Source of the DNA: Closterium sp. Naga37s-1
Taxonomy: Eukaryota; Streptophyta; Zygnematophyceae; Desmidiales; Closteriaceae
Reading direction: 5' to 3'
DNA length: 64,000 nucleotides
Assembly: GCA_947471745.1 (NCBI GenBank)
Contig: CANJKZ010000825.1
Span: 744,001 to 808,000, forward strand
Of this stretch, positions 22,201 through 32,971 are shown one piece after another. The notes under the pieces were generated by a model. The model saw only the letters and a program-made list of their open reading frames with translations. It was not told the origin of the DNA and did not search any database. The position numbers and the translations under genes were made by a program. Position 1 is the first letter of the stretch. Each line of letters begins with the position of its first letter.

Positions 22201-24003
22201 CGGTTTGCTGGAAGGGGCGCATGTGGGGCGAGGGCTGGGCCACCACTTCCTGCTTCTCGCCCTCCCTCCTCTTACCTCATCTTCTCGCCCTCCCTCCTCT
22301 TACCTCTGATGCTCCCACACCCACCCTCCTCCCCCCCCCTCCCTCACAGATCCATGTCATTGACGGCAGCAGCCCCCAGCCCTACCTGGAGCTCCAAGCA
22401 GTCACCAGGGAGTTAGCCCTCTTCTCGCCATCCCTAGCTGCCAAGCCGCGAGTGATCGTCTTCAATAAGATGGACCTTCCAGATGCGCAGCACCAGTGGG
22501 GAAGCTTCCAGGAAGCCGTGCGAGAGCTGGGGCTGGGAGGGGAGGGGGAGGAGGACGGGGTGTGGTGGGGAGGGGCGGAGGGGGAAGGGGAGGGGGAGGG
22601 GGAAGGAGAGGGGAGGAGGGGTCCGGTGGTGCTGAGCATGAGTGCTGTGACAGGGCAGGGCACACAGGAGGTGGTGCGGGCTGCGTATGATCTGTTGAAG
22701 CGGGTGCAGGGGGAGAGCGACGGATGGGGGGACGAGGAGGAGGAAGAAGGTGAGGAATGGTGCAGAGGACATATGTGATGGTGTGCGGTGTGTTGCTGTG
22801 TCTTGTATGGCACTCGCTACAAGGTCTCCTTCTGTTTCTTCCCGGCCTTCTATGGCCCCATCTCCGAGGCGGATGCAGTGAAACAAGTTCGGATTCTCTC
22901 TCCTCTCTCCTTGCTATGTCTTTCTCCTTCTCGCCTCTCACCCTCCCTCCTCTTGGTCGCTCTCATCCCTCCCAGCCCCTAACACCACCCGCCAGCGCCT
23001 CGGCTTAGCAGCAGAGGTGCAGCGCGCAAGGCGGGCGGCAGTGAACGAGTTCCGGGTGGCATTCGACGGCCACACGCGTGTGTTTGAAGTGACAGGGGAG
23101 GGGATCGAGCGATTCGTGCAGATGACCAACTGGGAGTGAGTTGAAGGGGTGAAGGGGGGGTCGGGGGGAAAACAAGGGAACGGGAGAGGAGCAGGGAATG
23201 AGAGCATGAGTGTTGGGGAACGAAGTGTGCAAAGACCCATCTCTTCTTCCCATTCTCCTTCTTTTCATCATCTATCTTTTCCTGCTGCAGGTACTTTGAG
23301 GCAGTGAGGCGATTCGCCCATGTGCTGGATGCGAGTGGCATCAACGAGGCTCTGAGGGCGCGGGGCGTGCGGGAGGGCGACACTGTTGTCATTGGACAGG
23401 TGGGCTCACTACTGGGGTACACTGGTGCATTCAGGCAGGTGCATTGAGGCAGGTGCATTCAGGCAGTGCGGCGCTTTGCTCACGTGTTGGATGCGAGTGG
23501 CATCAACGAGGCACTGAGAGCACGGGGCGTGCGGGAGGAGGACACTGTGGTCATTGGACAGGTGGGTTTCCATGTGGTTCGCTTGTCAGCGCTGGTGGTG
23601 GTGGGAATTCACAATCGGGCAAGTGGCTGTGGCACAGTGCCCGAGGCGTGCGACCCCAGGAGAGAACAGGACACAAGGAGGGCCCGGGCGTGCGAGTGGG
23701 CACAGGTATGGCCAGGCGCGTGTTGGAAGGGGGCAGCTATGTTGTTGCGTAGCTGGCTCATCCCTGGTGTTCTGGGATTGCTCCCCCATCCACTTTGCCC
23801 CTTCTCCACACTTCCCCCTCTCTACATTTCCCCCCCCGGTTTCCGTTCCCATCCACATCTCACACCTCTCCACTCTCCCCACATCTTCCTTTGCTCCCCT
23901 ACCCCAGTTAGAGTTCACATGGAGGGAGTCAGATGACATTATGGAGGCAGTGGGGGGCGACTGGAAGCGCGGCATCAGGGGATCAAAGCTGTGGCCGCAC
24001 TAG
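16254..24003 (+). CDS. OBGC: Plastid-type Obg GTPase (ObgC), 7 exons, about 977 residues, one frame break
   Basis: ObgC proteins are GTPases needed for plastid ribosome assembly and chloroplast development. Exons: 16254-18180, 18804-18909, 21979-22149, 22350-22749, 23012-23135, 23291-23399, 23908-24003. The start gives a transit-peptide-like N-terminus, then a long acidic region and [13 protein letters not shown], as in plant ObgC. The Gly-rich Obg fold follows ([21 protein letters not shown]), then G1 GAPNAGKST (exon 2), G3 DVPGLLEG (exon 3), G4 NKMD and G5 MSAV (exon 4). Exons 5-7 form an Obg C-terminal domain. The frame changes between 17171 and 17225 beside a G run, so one base may be missing there. 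G2 reads FTKLVP instead of FTTLVP. Exons 2, 3, 6 and 7 have extra partial copies nearby. Confidence 0.87.
18435..18735 (+). repeat. Three partial copies of Obg exon 2 upstream of the real exon
   Basis: Sequence matching the start of exon 2 (GTGGGTGCAGCTGGAGCTGC and the bases after it) appears at 18452-18515, at 18591-18599 and at 18662-18725. All stop before the GTP-binding loop and none has a donor. The real exon at 18804-18909 completes the GAPNAGKST loop. The copy at 18591 is cut after nine bases by the palindrome CTTTTGAGGCGGCTCAAAA. Confidence 0.85.
18925..21603 (+). repeat. 31-bp minisatellite, about 86 copies, in an Obg intron
   Basis: The unit contains CTTGSCCCGAGGTGGCTGTC followed by TTGGGCTCTAG, 31 bases in all, and runs without a break in register for almost 2.7 kb inside the intron between exons 2 and 3. 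Units differ mainly at one C/G/A position and one A/G position. These variants form longer patterns: the CCCCGGGG variant followed by an ACCC variant recurs 589 bp apart (19697 and 20286), exactly 19 units, so blocks of units have been duplicated. Confidence 0.95.
21734..22250 (+). repeat. Multiple copies of Obg exon 3
   Basis: The start GTGGCCAACTACCCATTCAC occurs after an acceptor at 21735 (short copy), 21796 (copy through the G3 motif, then lost) and 21979 (complete exon). A further internal fragment (GGGGCGCATGTGGGGCGAGG) lies at 22212-22245. The two partial upstream copies keep the FTT form of the G2 motif, whereas the complete exon encodes FTK. Confidence 0.85.
23463..23561 (+). repeat. 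Second copy of Obg exon 6
   Basis: The sequence encoding [17 protein letters not shown] and [11 protein letters not shown] repeats exon 6 with its donor, but the acceptor and first bases are replaced by CATTCAGGCAG. Splicing exon 5 into this copy would change the protein only slightly at the 5' side, so alternative use cannot be ruled out. Confidence 0.8.
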
Positions 24004-24111
24004 AGGGAGAATGGGGGGTGGAGTGAGCTGTGGCTTCATTTGGGGGAATGGAGGGGCGAGGGTGGCAGAGCGGGCTCTAAGCCTCCAAAGCTCAAAAGCT
24101 CACATTTTCAA

Positions 24112-24177
24112 GGGCAGTGGGGGGCGACTGGAAGCAGAGCATCAGAGGATTGAAGCTCTGGCCGCACTAGAGGGGTA
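24112..24177 (+). repeat. Second copy of the Obg terminal exon
   Basis: GGCAGTGGGGGGCGACTGG and the bases through the TAG stop repeat the last 60 bases of the gene, 108 bp downstream of the first stop. It would be untranslated sequence unless an alternative acceptor is used. Confidence 0.8.
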
Positions 24178-25440
24178 GCGGAGGGGGTAGGGATAGGTGG
24201 TGGTGGAGGGGCGAGGGTGAGAGAGGGCAGGTTGGCGGACTGACTGCCTGCCTCTTAAGCTCAAGGGAGCATGAGGGGCGTCTCAAGAAGAGCAGCTCAA
24301 GGGCAGCTCAAGGGCAGCACTTCACATGCTCACAGCCGGAGGCCATGCGGACCGGGCTGCTGTGAGGCCATGGCCTCATGGGTGTGAATCACGACTGCTG
24401 TTACCCATGGCTCATTCGTGTCACATCGTCTCTGGACCAGTCCAGTGGTGGTGATAAGCTTAACGGTATGTGGCTGGCAGGCATATGTGGGAACAAGGAT
24501 GGATGGTTTTTGATGGACATGGATTGACGGATTGTATGGTGATGTGCTTATGCTTATAGCCTCGACATTGGTTCTCTTCGGGTATGCATTCAATTCTCCG
24601 CTATTGCCTTGTGAAACTGGCGAACTGGCTCAAACAATCCATCCATGTGCATTCCACTCCGTCTGTGGGCCATGCTCGTGGCTTCAAGGGTTTCATATTT
24701 CGGTTTAGAAAGAATTGTCAAAATTTCAGACTTCTGTGTACCAGGTCTGCTCAACCAGATACAAACAGGCTATATAACTCAAAATTTCTAACTTCTGTGT
24801 ACCAGATCAATCAAAACTTGTACAGCAGAATCTGGTGGCCCTGCTGCTGGCCAATCAAATGCAGCCACGCGTCAGACCAAGAACCTGGAGAGTCGTTTCT
24901 GTAGCTGCCAAGTCAACCAGTCACGTGCCAGAAAACGCAGCTGCGAAGTCAAATGAGATGCAGCAAACACAAGCAGCCACACTCACAGAAAATGGTGCGG
25001 TGAAGGCGGGCTTGAGAGTGTTGCACAAACACCGGAATTCACCCACTTGAGTGGCTGGGTTGTGGAAGAGTGGAGGGGGGTGTGAGAGACGAGGGAAATG
25101 AGGGAGCGGTGGTAGGGGAGGGGCGCGAGTTGAAGGGTGGATGGGGAGGGGGAGGGGGGGGGGGGGGGAGACGAGGCATCACCAGGGGGGAAGTTGAGGT
25201 ATGGGAGGGGGAAGGGGATGAGGGGTGAGTCCGAAAGCGGGGAACAGGGGAGGATGGGGAGAGAGGGGGCGTGAAGGAAGAAAACAACAGAGCGCGGCAG
25301 TGATATGAAGGGAGAGAGGGGGGATGACGGGAGCGCGGGGAAGATGAGGGGAGAGGTGGGGATGAAGGGAAAGCGGGGAAGATAAGGGGAGAGCGAGGAG
25401 ATGAGGGGAGCACGGGGAGAAGAGGGAAGAGCGGAGGCGG
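24178..25440. other. Intergenic region between Obg and the copia element
   Basis: No gene is recognised. An open frame at 24835-25050 encodes a basic, Ala/Gln-rich peptide that could be a transit-peptide exon of a gene interrupted by the retrotransposon, but nothing supports this further. A phrase of about 45 bp around ACTTCTGTGTACCAG repeats at 24728 and 24791. From 25060 on the sequence is purine-rich and of low complexity. Confidence 0.4.
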
Positions 25441-25983
25441 CGTCGAGGCCGTGGAGGGGAGCGTCACGGGCGGCGGCGGCTGGCTAGGCCGCTGCGACGC
25501 GGGCGCGGAGGTGGCGTCGAGGCCGCGGAGGGGAGCGGCGCGGGCGGCGGCGGCTGGCGAGGCCGCGGCGACGTGGGCGCGGAGGCAGCGACGTGGGCGC
25601 GGAGGCAGCGACGAGGCCGTGGAGCGGCGCGGGGTGGCGGCGGCTGGCGAGGCCGCGGCGGACTCAGGCGCGGAGGTGGCGACGAGGCCGCGGAGGGGAG
25701 CGGCGCGGGCGGCGGCGGCTGGCGAGGCCGTGACGACGCGGGCGCGGAGGCGACGACGAGGTCGCGGGGGGAAGGCGCGGGCGACGGCGGCTGGGGAGGC
25801 CGCGGCGACGGCAGGCGCAAAGGCAGCAGCAAGGCTGCGGGAAAAAGGAGAGCGCTAAGGGGGGGAGGGGGGAAGGTGGCGGAGGAGCCGAAAAAAAAAA
25901 TGAAAAGGGAGGAGGCCGGGGTTGCGGTGGCCGGGTGGGCCTTTGGAACGAGAGTAGGCCTAGGATAATGAGCTCTGATACCA
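25441..25983 (-). mobile_element. Truncated second copy of the copia leader, sharing an LTR with the next element
   Basis: This segment matches the element leader at about 32095-32615 nearly base for base, including the tRNA primer site (25972-25983) next to the LTR. A normal 3' LTR would be followed by host DNA. Here it is followed by another primer site and leader, so a second element began at the same LTR and was cut near 25441. Confidence 0.85.
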
Positions 25984-26339
25984 TGTGGGAAATAAGAGTT
26001 AGAATAGAAGTTGATACTTTGATTGAGAATGATGGGGGTATACATAGTTTTGGATACTAGCCTAGGTTGGCATTATTGGACCCCAACCAAGAGGTTGGGT
26101 TGGGTGATTATTGGTGGGGTCCAATAATGTTGGCCAAGGTGGGGTTGGGCCAACATTATTGGAGGGAGCCAATAATTCTACCCAACCCAACCTTTTGGTG
26201 TCCAATAATTGGACCAAGGTTGGGTTCCAACCTACAAACTGGGTTACCCCTGTTTGTACACCCAAACTAAGTTTGGGTGCTTATCTCTAGCCTATCCTAT
26301 AGCATATATGCAGGTTGCAAGAGGAGAGATATTCTAACA
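25984..26339 (-). repeat. 3' LTR of the copia element
   Basis: 356 bp, same ends as the 5' LTR. It is unusual in being followed by a second primer site (25983-25972) and leader sequence, so it also serves as the 5' LTR of the truncated tandem copy. Confidence 0.93.
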
Positions 26340-28139
26340 CAACCCCATTAACCTGCAGATATGTGGAAAGGCTTGAGAGTAGCAACCTCTGAATCAAGAC
26401 ACGCCGGGAGGGGCGAGGCCGATGAGACGGAGAAGAGCAGAGTGCGCAGGACGGAGAAGGGCTTTGGTAAACATATCAGCCAAGTTGGCCGCAGCAGCGA
26501 TCTTGCGGACGGCAATGAGGCCGTGCTGGACGAGGTCACGGATGAAGAAGTAGCGGAGCTCGATGTGCTTGGAGCGGCCGTGAAAGACTGGGTCCTGGGT
26601 GAGATGGATGGTGCTGGCATTGTCACACCAGAGTGTGGGACAGCGCTGCGGGGCACCAAGCTCGGCTAGAAGAAAACAGAGCCAACGGGACTCTTGTGCA
26701 GCCATGGTGCCAGCTTAGAGTTCGGCTTCGCAGGAGGAGAGGGCAACGGGAGATGAGCGAGTAGAACGCCAGCTGATAAGTCCGCTGCCAAGCATGAAGC
26801 CATAGCCTTGTGAGGAGCGGCGGTCTGGCTGGGAGTCCGCCCAGGAGGAGTCACTGAAGCCAGAGAGAAGGGGAGGGGAGGAACCACCCAATGTGAGGGC
26901 GTGATCCTTGGTGCCTCGGAGGTAGCGGAGAACTCGCTTGGCGGCAGTCCAGTGTTCCTCAGTGTGGCGGCCGGAGCCGATGAACCGAGCAAGGACGCTG
27001 ATGGGGTAGGCAAGGTCAGGGCGAGTGCACATCATCGCGTACATCAGAGACCCGACGAGTTCGGCATAGGGACGGGAGGAGGCGGAGGGGGAGGTGGGTG
27101 GCGCCAGCTGGTGACCGAAGGGGAGGTTTGGCCTGCGCCATCTCGAACTTCTCCAGCACCTGGCCGATGTAATGGGACTGGGAGAGGGTGATGGTGCGAG
27201 CGGATCGATCGCGGGTGATGGTCATGCCGAGGTAGTTCTGCAGCGGACCAAGGTCCTTGCACTTGAGACGGTCCTGAAGGGACTGCTTCACCTGGTCCAT
27301 GTCGGTCCTGGAATCAGCAAGCAGGATCATGTCGTCAACGTAGACCGAGATGAAGAAGCGACGAGGGGAAGAACGGATGAAGAGGCTGGCATCGGAGTGG
27401 GAGGCAGAGAAACCGAGGGACTGGAGAGTGGCAGACAGCTTTGCATGCCATTCTCGTGGTGCCTGCTTCAGACCGTAGACTGGTCGACGAAGTTGCCAGA
27501 CAGTATTGCCGGGGAAAGCAGCGTGAAACCCGGGAGGTCGGCGTAGGAAAATACGCTCGTGCAGCTCGCCTTGCAAGAATGCATTGGAGACGTCCATGGA
27601 GTAAATCTCCATGTTGTCGCGCGCACCAACGTCGAGAAGGGCACGAAGGGTAGGTGGCTTAACGGTAGGGGCGAATGTGAACCAGTAGTCCTCAGCCCAA
27701 GTCTGTGTAAAGCCCTTGGCGACATAGCGGGCCTTGTAGACTGGTTCTTCTCGCGGCAGCTGCTTTACTCGGAAGATCCACTTGCCCTCGACAAGGTTGG
27801 CGTCAGGAGGGAGGGGCACGTCGATGAAAGAGTCGTTGCGGATGAAGGCCTCACATTCCAGGAAGATGGCGGCTATCCATTTGTCGGCATCTGGGCAGGT
27901 GATAGCTTCCTGGAAGGTGGAGGGGACGAAGATGGTGGGAGCGGAGACTGCGGCAAGGATAAGAGCGCCGAGGAAGCAAGGGTAGAGGGGGGTGAGAGAG
28001 GGAGTGTGGCGCTGGACCATAGTGAGTTCTTCATGGAAGTCCTCTAGCAGGTAGAGGGAGGGAGAAGGCGGTGTGCCAAGGATGGGATCAAGGGAGCGGG
28101 TGTGCATGCGAGGGAGGAGGAAGGGTGAGGAGCGGGCAG

Positions 28140-28312
28140 TCGCCCTCCGCCGCTGCTGCTGCTGCGGCTGCTGCTCCTCCTGCTGCTGCTGCCCCTGCTG
28201 CTGCCCCAGCTGCTGCCCCTGCTGCTGCCCCGGCTGCTGCTGCGGCTGCTGCTGCCCCTGCTGCTGCGGTGGCTGCTGCCCCTGCTGCTGCTGCTGTTGC
28301 TGCTGCTGGGAT
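28140..28312. repeat. CAG/CTG repeat encoding polyglutamine in copia pol
   Basis: On the minus strand an interrupted CAG-rich run encodes about 45 residues, mostly Gln, between integrase and reverse transcriptase. Similar tracts lie at 29400-29605 (within integrase) and 30240-30435 (before the protease). Confidence 0.85.
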
Positions 28313-29399
28313 GAAGGAGAGGGAGGGGAGGAGGGGAAGGGGAGAGGGGGGGCGGCGGAGTGGGCAGGGGATGCAGGTGCAGTAGGATCGTAGATGTCAG
28401 CAGAGGAGGGCGGTGGAGGTGGAGCGGGGAGAGGTGGTAGTAGAGGCGCAGGAGGGAGGAGGGGAGGGAGGACAGTGTCAGTCCAGGCGAGAGGACGGGT
28501 AGGAGAAGGGAGGGGGTCTGGTGGTGGAGAGGAGTAGTACGGGGTGGTTTCGTCAAAGACGATGTCAACGTTGCGGATGAGGTGATTGGAGGGAGGGTGG
28601 AGGAAGAGGTAGCCAGGCGAGTCGCGGTTGTGTCCGAGATAGACACACTCGAGGGCGCGAGAAGCGAGCTTGCTGTGGGTGCGGTCGGAAGGAGGGATAA
28701 GAACGTATGCCTTGCAGCCCCAGACACGGAGACCGGCAACGTCAGGTTTCGTGCCTGACCAGAGTTCCGTGGGGGTGATGGCAGTGTGTTGAGGATGAGA
28801 GTGAAGGTTGAGGAGGAGGGCAGCATGGAGCAGAGCATAGCCCCAGAGGGAAGGAGGGGTGGAGGCGTGAGCGAGGAGGCAACGAGCGATTTTGGTGATT
28901 TCGCGAATGCGGCTTTTTGCGACACCATTCTGCTGCGGGGAGTGGGGAAGGGTGTGGGTCTGTTGGATGCCATGGGTGGCGCAGTAGTGGGAGAGGGTGC
29001 GGTTGAGGAATTCTCCGCCGCCGTCAGAGTGAAGGCGGCCGATGGGACGGTTGAAGTGGGCGCGGCATTGCTCTGCCCAGTGGGTGATCACAGTCGGTGC
29101 CTGGTCTTTCGTGTGGAGGAGGAAAATGGAGGAGTAGCGGCTGTGGTCGTCTACGAGGACCAGCATGTAGCGATGGCCCTGACGGGAGCGAGTGGGGGAG
29201 GGTCCCCAGAGGTCCATATGGACTAGGTCAATGGGAGCGGGATCAAAGGATGGGTGGCTGTGAAGGAGGCGAGAGGTGATGGCAGTGCGGAGAGCGGCGA
29301 AATTGGGGTGGCCGAGTCGGTGATGTAGCAGTACAGCGGGGTGGGAGAGATGGTCGGAGGTGGAGGGGGTTGGAGTGAGTGAGGGTGGGAGAGGGGGAG

Positions 29400-29610
29400 G
29401 TGGCTGCTGCTGTTGCTGCTGCGGCGGCTGCCCTTGCTGCGGCGGCTGCTGGTGCTGCTGCTGCTGCTGCTGCGGCCCCTGCTGTTGCCCCTGCGACGGT
29501 GGCTGCTGCTGCTGCGGTCCCTGCTGCTGCCCCTGCTGCAGCGGCTGCTGCTGCTGCCGCTGCTGCTGCTGCGGATGCTGCCCCTGCGGCGGCTGCTGTT
29601 GCTGCTGCTG
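29400..29610. repeat. CAG/CTG repeat encoding polyglutamine before the integrase core
   Basis: An interrupted CAG/CAA tract on the minus strand encodes about 60 residues dominated by Gln with Pro and Gly. It separates the N-terminal part of this frame from the integrase zinc motif. Confidence 0.85.
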
Positions 29611-30229
29611 GGGTGGAGGTGAGGTAGGGGGATGGGAAGTGTGAGTGGAGGTGCCAGCACGAGTGTTGACATGGCAGAAGGATGGCCAAGGGGTGCGGAG
29701 AGTGTAGAGGCGAGTGCGGGGGCAGAGGGGAATGCGTAGAAGGAAGCGACTGGTGGCGGTGTGATAGAGGTCACAGTAGGTGGCATTACCTGGATAGACG
29801 GCAGTGATACCTGCATTCTGGATTTCCCGATGGGAGAGGAGGTTGTTTCGGAGAGTGGAGATGTGGAGACCAGTTACCTTACCGGAGGGGAAGATTGTGC
29901 AGGGGAGAGTGGAGAGATGTGTCATGGGATGGTGAAACTGCTGTCAGCACCGTGAACTTGAGTGGGAGGAGAGAGGGGTGTGAGTGTACCAGCATCCTTG
30001 AGAGCAGTCTCAGTGGCCCCACTATCAAGGACGAAGTCCAGAGTGGGTGGGGAGGAGGAGGAAGACACCGAGTACTGGAAAGTGGTTTCATTAATGGTGG
30101 AGGGGTACATGGAAGGAAGAGAGGGGGAAAGAGCAATGTTGCCAAGAAAACTTTCCTGGGTGAGGGGAGTGACAATACTACCAGGAGGAGGTGGGGCACC
30201 CCACAGGGGAGCAGGGGAGGTCTGAGCAG

Positions 30230-30437
30230 CTGTGGCTGCCGTGCTGAAGTTCAGCTGCTGCTGCTGCCAGGGGGGAGTGCTGGGTCCCCACTGGGGTGGG
30301 AGCCCGGGTTCCCATGGGGGCTGCTGCTGCTGCTGCTGCGGTGGTTGCTGCTGGAACAGCTGCTGCTGCTGCTGTGGTTGCTGCTGGAACAGCTGCTGCT
30401 GCTGTTGCTGCTGCTGCAGAAGATGCTGCTGCTGAAG
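30230..30437. repeat. CAG/CTG repeat encoding polyglutamine in gag-protease linker
   Basis: The minus strand encodes runs of Gln separated by LF and Pro. It lies between the cysteine-rich motif and the protease. Confidence 0.85.
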
Positions 30438-31660
30438 ATTGAGGAACGGCGTGGGGGGAGCAAGGAGGCGGAGGTGGGCGGGGAGATAAGCAGGGTGGGT
30501 TTGAATGTCAGCAGGGGAGGGACGCGGGGAGACGGTACCCCAGCGGGGAGGTGTGCCAACATTGCCCCGTGCGTACCAGGCATCATCGAGAGCCTTGAAG
30601 CAAGTGTTAGGGGGATGGTTGGTTTGACCGCAGGGTGTCCCTGCCCGGGGACCGTAGCGACGGACATAGGTGCAGGGAGGGAGAGTGCCGGGGCGGGGTC
30701 CGCGGTTTCCAGAGGGACCGCCCTGACTGGGGGTGCCGTGCTCATCCCCAGTAGAGCCACCACGGCTGCTTGCGCTGCTGCTTCCTTGACTTCGGTATCG
30801 ATGATCCACTGTTCAACAGAAGTGAGATTGGCCATGGGATTGGCCTCGGTAAAGGCGTGAAGGTGGGATTCATAGTCTGGGGTGAGGTTGAAGAGGAGGC
30901 GATGGATTTGGAGGGGTTCGGAGAGACCGGCTTGGCGGGCTTCGAGGAGATCAGCTACCTCTCGCATGCGGCCGACATAGTCTACTGCTCCGTCACAGGT
31001 GGCGAGGGTAATAGAAAAATATTCCTGGAAGAGGATTCCCACTGAGCTGATGTCGCGGCGTTCGAACATAGCATGGAGTTCTGCCCATATCACCGAGGCA
31101 CGGAGTTCCCGGGCCTGGAAGCGGCGCATGAGGGAGTCGGGGAGAGCACCGAGGATGACGGTGCATGCTCGGTTGTCAGCGGCTGACCAGGCGATGAACC
31201 TAGGAGTGAAGGTAGCCATATCGTCGTTGTATTTGGCGACGACGGCGAGGTGAGCATTGCGGCCAGCAACGGCCTGGGCGTAGGCATCAGCTGCTGCATC
31301 GTACTCGGCTTTGCGGATGAGGTAGGCACGGCGACGCATAATGAAATCTGCATCTGCGGTGGCTTGGTCGGCGGCGGTCTGGAGCTCGGGCTCAAGGGGA
31401 GGGTCGCCAGGAGGGGGAGGGAGAGGAGGGGTCTTGCCGGGGTGGTCAGGTTCGGTGGGGGGGAGGGCATGGGGGCGGCGGAGGATGACGTCAAGGACGC
31501 GGTAGGGGGGGATCCATGCATCGTTGAGGACACGTCGGATGCTGCCGACGAACGAGTGCCAGTTAATGGCAGATTTGTCGGCTGCAAGCTGTAATTTGTC
31601 AATGGAGGAAGTATCGATAGGAGGAGGGAGGGGGGAGGGGGAGGGCATGAGGTTAGCCAT
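30251..31660 (-). pseudogene. Copia gag
   Basis: A 469-residue frame starts with ATG at 31660. Family features include the helical core with FVGSIRRVLND, LRASVIWAELHAMFERRD and LLFNLTPDYESHLHAFTEANP, matching the UBN2/gag region of copia. Authentic gag coding leaves this frame between about 30800 and 30700 and continues in the next frame, which carries the knuckle-like CxxxH motif. The tail of this frame to 30251 is probably not translated as such. Confidence 0.8.
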
Positions 31661-31689
31661 GAGGGACGGCTGCGGGTGGACCCGCAGTG

Positions 31690-32540
31690 GTCACGGAAGC
31701 GCGCAGGTGGCGGCAGCTGGTGGGGCTGCTGTGGCGCGGGTGCGGAAGCGGTGGGGAGGTGGAGGAATGGCGCAGGCGGCGGTGGTCGGCGCGGAGGCGG
31801 CTACGAGGCCGCGAAGCGGCGTGAGGTGGCGGCGGCTGGCGAGGCCGTGGCGGACGCAGGCGCAGAGGCGGTGACGAGGCCGCGGAGGGGAGCGGCGCGG
31901 GCGGCGGCGGCTGGTGGGGCCGCGGCGACGCGGGCGCGGAGGCGGCGTCGAGGCCGCGGAGGGGAGCGGCGCGGGCGGCGGCGGCTGGCGAGGCCGCGGC
32001 GTCGCGGGCGCGGAGGCGGCGTCGAGGCCGCGGAGGGAAGCGGCGCGGGCGGCGGCGGCTGGCGAGGCCGCGGCGATGTGGGCGCGGAGGCGGCGTCGAG
32101 GCCGTGGAGGGGAGCGTCGCGGGCGGCGGCGGCTGGCTAGGCCGCTACGACGCGGGCGCGGAGGCGGCGTCGAGGCCGCGGAGGGGAGCGGCGCGGGCGG
32201 CGGCGGCTGGCAAGGCCACGGCGACGTGGGCGCGGAGGCGGCGACGAGGCCGTGGAGCGGCGCGGGGTGGCGGCGGCTGGCGAGGCCGCGGCGGACGCAG
32301 GCGCGGAGGCGGCGACGAGGCCGCGGAGGGGAGCGGCGCGGGCGGCGGCGGCTGGCGAGGCCGTGACGACGCGGGCGCGGAGGCGACGACGAGGTCGCGG
32401 GGGGAAGGCGCGGGCGACGGCGGCTGGGGAGGCCGCGGCGACGGCAGGCGCAAAGGCAGCAGCAAGGCTGCGGGAAAAAGGAGAGCGCTAAGGGGGGGAG
32501 GGGGGAAGGTGGCGGAGGAGCCGAAAAAAAAATGAAAAGG
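31690..32540. repeat. GC-rich minisatellite in the copia leader
   Basis: A unit of roughly 72-75 bp containing GAGGCCGCGGAGGGGAGCGG and GGCGGCGGCGGCTGGCGAGG repeats about ten times between the primer site and gag. Every frame is open through it on both strands, giving long spurious open frames. Confidence 0.8.
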
Positions 32541-32615
32541 GAGGAGGCCGGGGTTGCGGTGGCCGGGTGGGCCTTTGGAACGAGAGTAGGCCTAGGATAA
32601 TGAGCTCTGATACCA

Positions 32616-32971
32616 TGTGGGAAATAAGAGTTAGAATAGAAGTTGATACTTTGATTGAGAATGATGGGGGTATACATAGTTTTGGATACTAGCCTAGGTT
32701 GGCATTATTGGACCCCAACCAAGAGGTTGGGTTGGGTGATTATTGGTGGGGTCCAATAATGTTGGCCAAGGTGGGGTTGGGCCAACATTATTGGAGGGAG
32801 CCAATAATTCTACCCAACCCAACCTTTTGGTGTCCAATAATTGGACCAAGGTTGGGTTCCAACCCACAAACTGGGTTACCCCTGTTTGTACACCCAAACT
32901 AAGTTTGGGTGCTTATCTCTAGCCTATCCTATAGCATATATGCAGGTTGCAAGAGGAGAGATATTCTAACA
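32616..32971 (-). repeat. 5' LTR of the copia element
   Basis: 356 bp, begins TGTTAGAATATCTCTCC on the minus strand and ends CA before the primer site TGGTATCAGAGC at 32615-32604. It contains several inverted CCAATAATT-type motifs in its middle. Confidence 0.93.

Larger units (their letters stand above)
26394..30809 (-). pseudogene. Copia protease, integrase, reverse transcriptase and RNase H (broken)
   Basis: Frame 30809-29922 has a cysteine-rich knuckle-like stretch, long polyglutamine and the protease motif LDFVLDSGAT. The frame shifts near 29922; frame 29925-27016 (969 residues) has the integrase zinc region (HHRLGHPNF), DLWGPSPT and SDGGGEFLNR with two catalytic aspartates, then PQQNGVAKSRIR, where the third catalytic residue, Glu, is Lys. 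RT follows with KARYVAKGFTQ, DVSNAFLQGE, VYGLKQAPREW and YVDDMILLA. A frameshift near 27080-27020 precedes RNase H (CTRPDLAYP, SSCEAEL), which has an in-frame TAA near 26713 before CDNASTIHL and KHIELRYFF. Confidence 0.88.
25984..32971 (-). mobile_element. Ty1/copia retrotransposon with near-identical LTRs
   Basis: Read on the minus strand: 5' LTR 32971-32616, Met-tRNA primer site 32615-32604, a 900-bp GC-rich tandem-repeat leader, gag from 31660, protease, integrase, reverse transcriptase, RNase H to 26394, purine tract near 26350-26340, 3' LTR 26339-25984. Both LTRs are 356 bp and I saw only one difference between them (C versus T in the CCAACC(T/C)ACAAAC segment), which points to a recent insertion. 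The reading frame nevertheless breaks at four places, so the copy either moved with borrowed enzymes or carries sequencing errors. Right-hand flank is TGACT; no matching duplication can be placed on the left because of the tandem second element. Confidence 0.92.

Noticed and set aside
22788..22982. Possible additional Obg exon ([10 protein letters not shown])
   Set aside because: Exons 4 and 5 already join in phase, and no acceptor-donor pair of suitable phase was found for this piece.
24835..25050. Possible transit-peptide exon upstream of the copia element
   Set aside because: Only composition supports it; no downstream exon could be found.
28044..29816. Poly-Ala, poly-Cys and poly-Ser frames
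   Set aside because: These are the other frames of the CAG repeats in the copia polyprotein.
31691..32677. 328-codon minus-strand frame and several plus-strand frames of Gly/Arg/Ala
   Set aside because: They lie in the minisatellite leader of the copia element and run into the LTR. No coding features.
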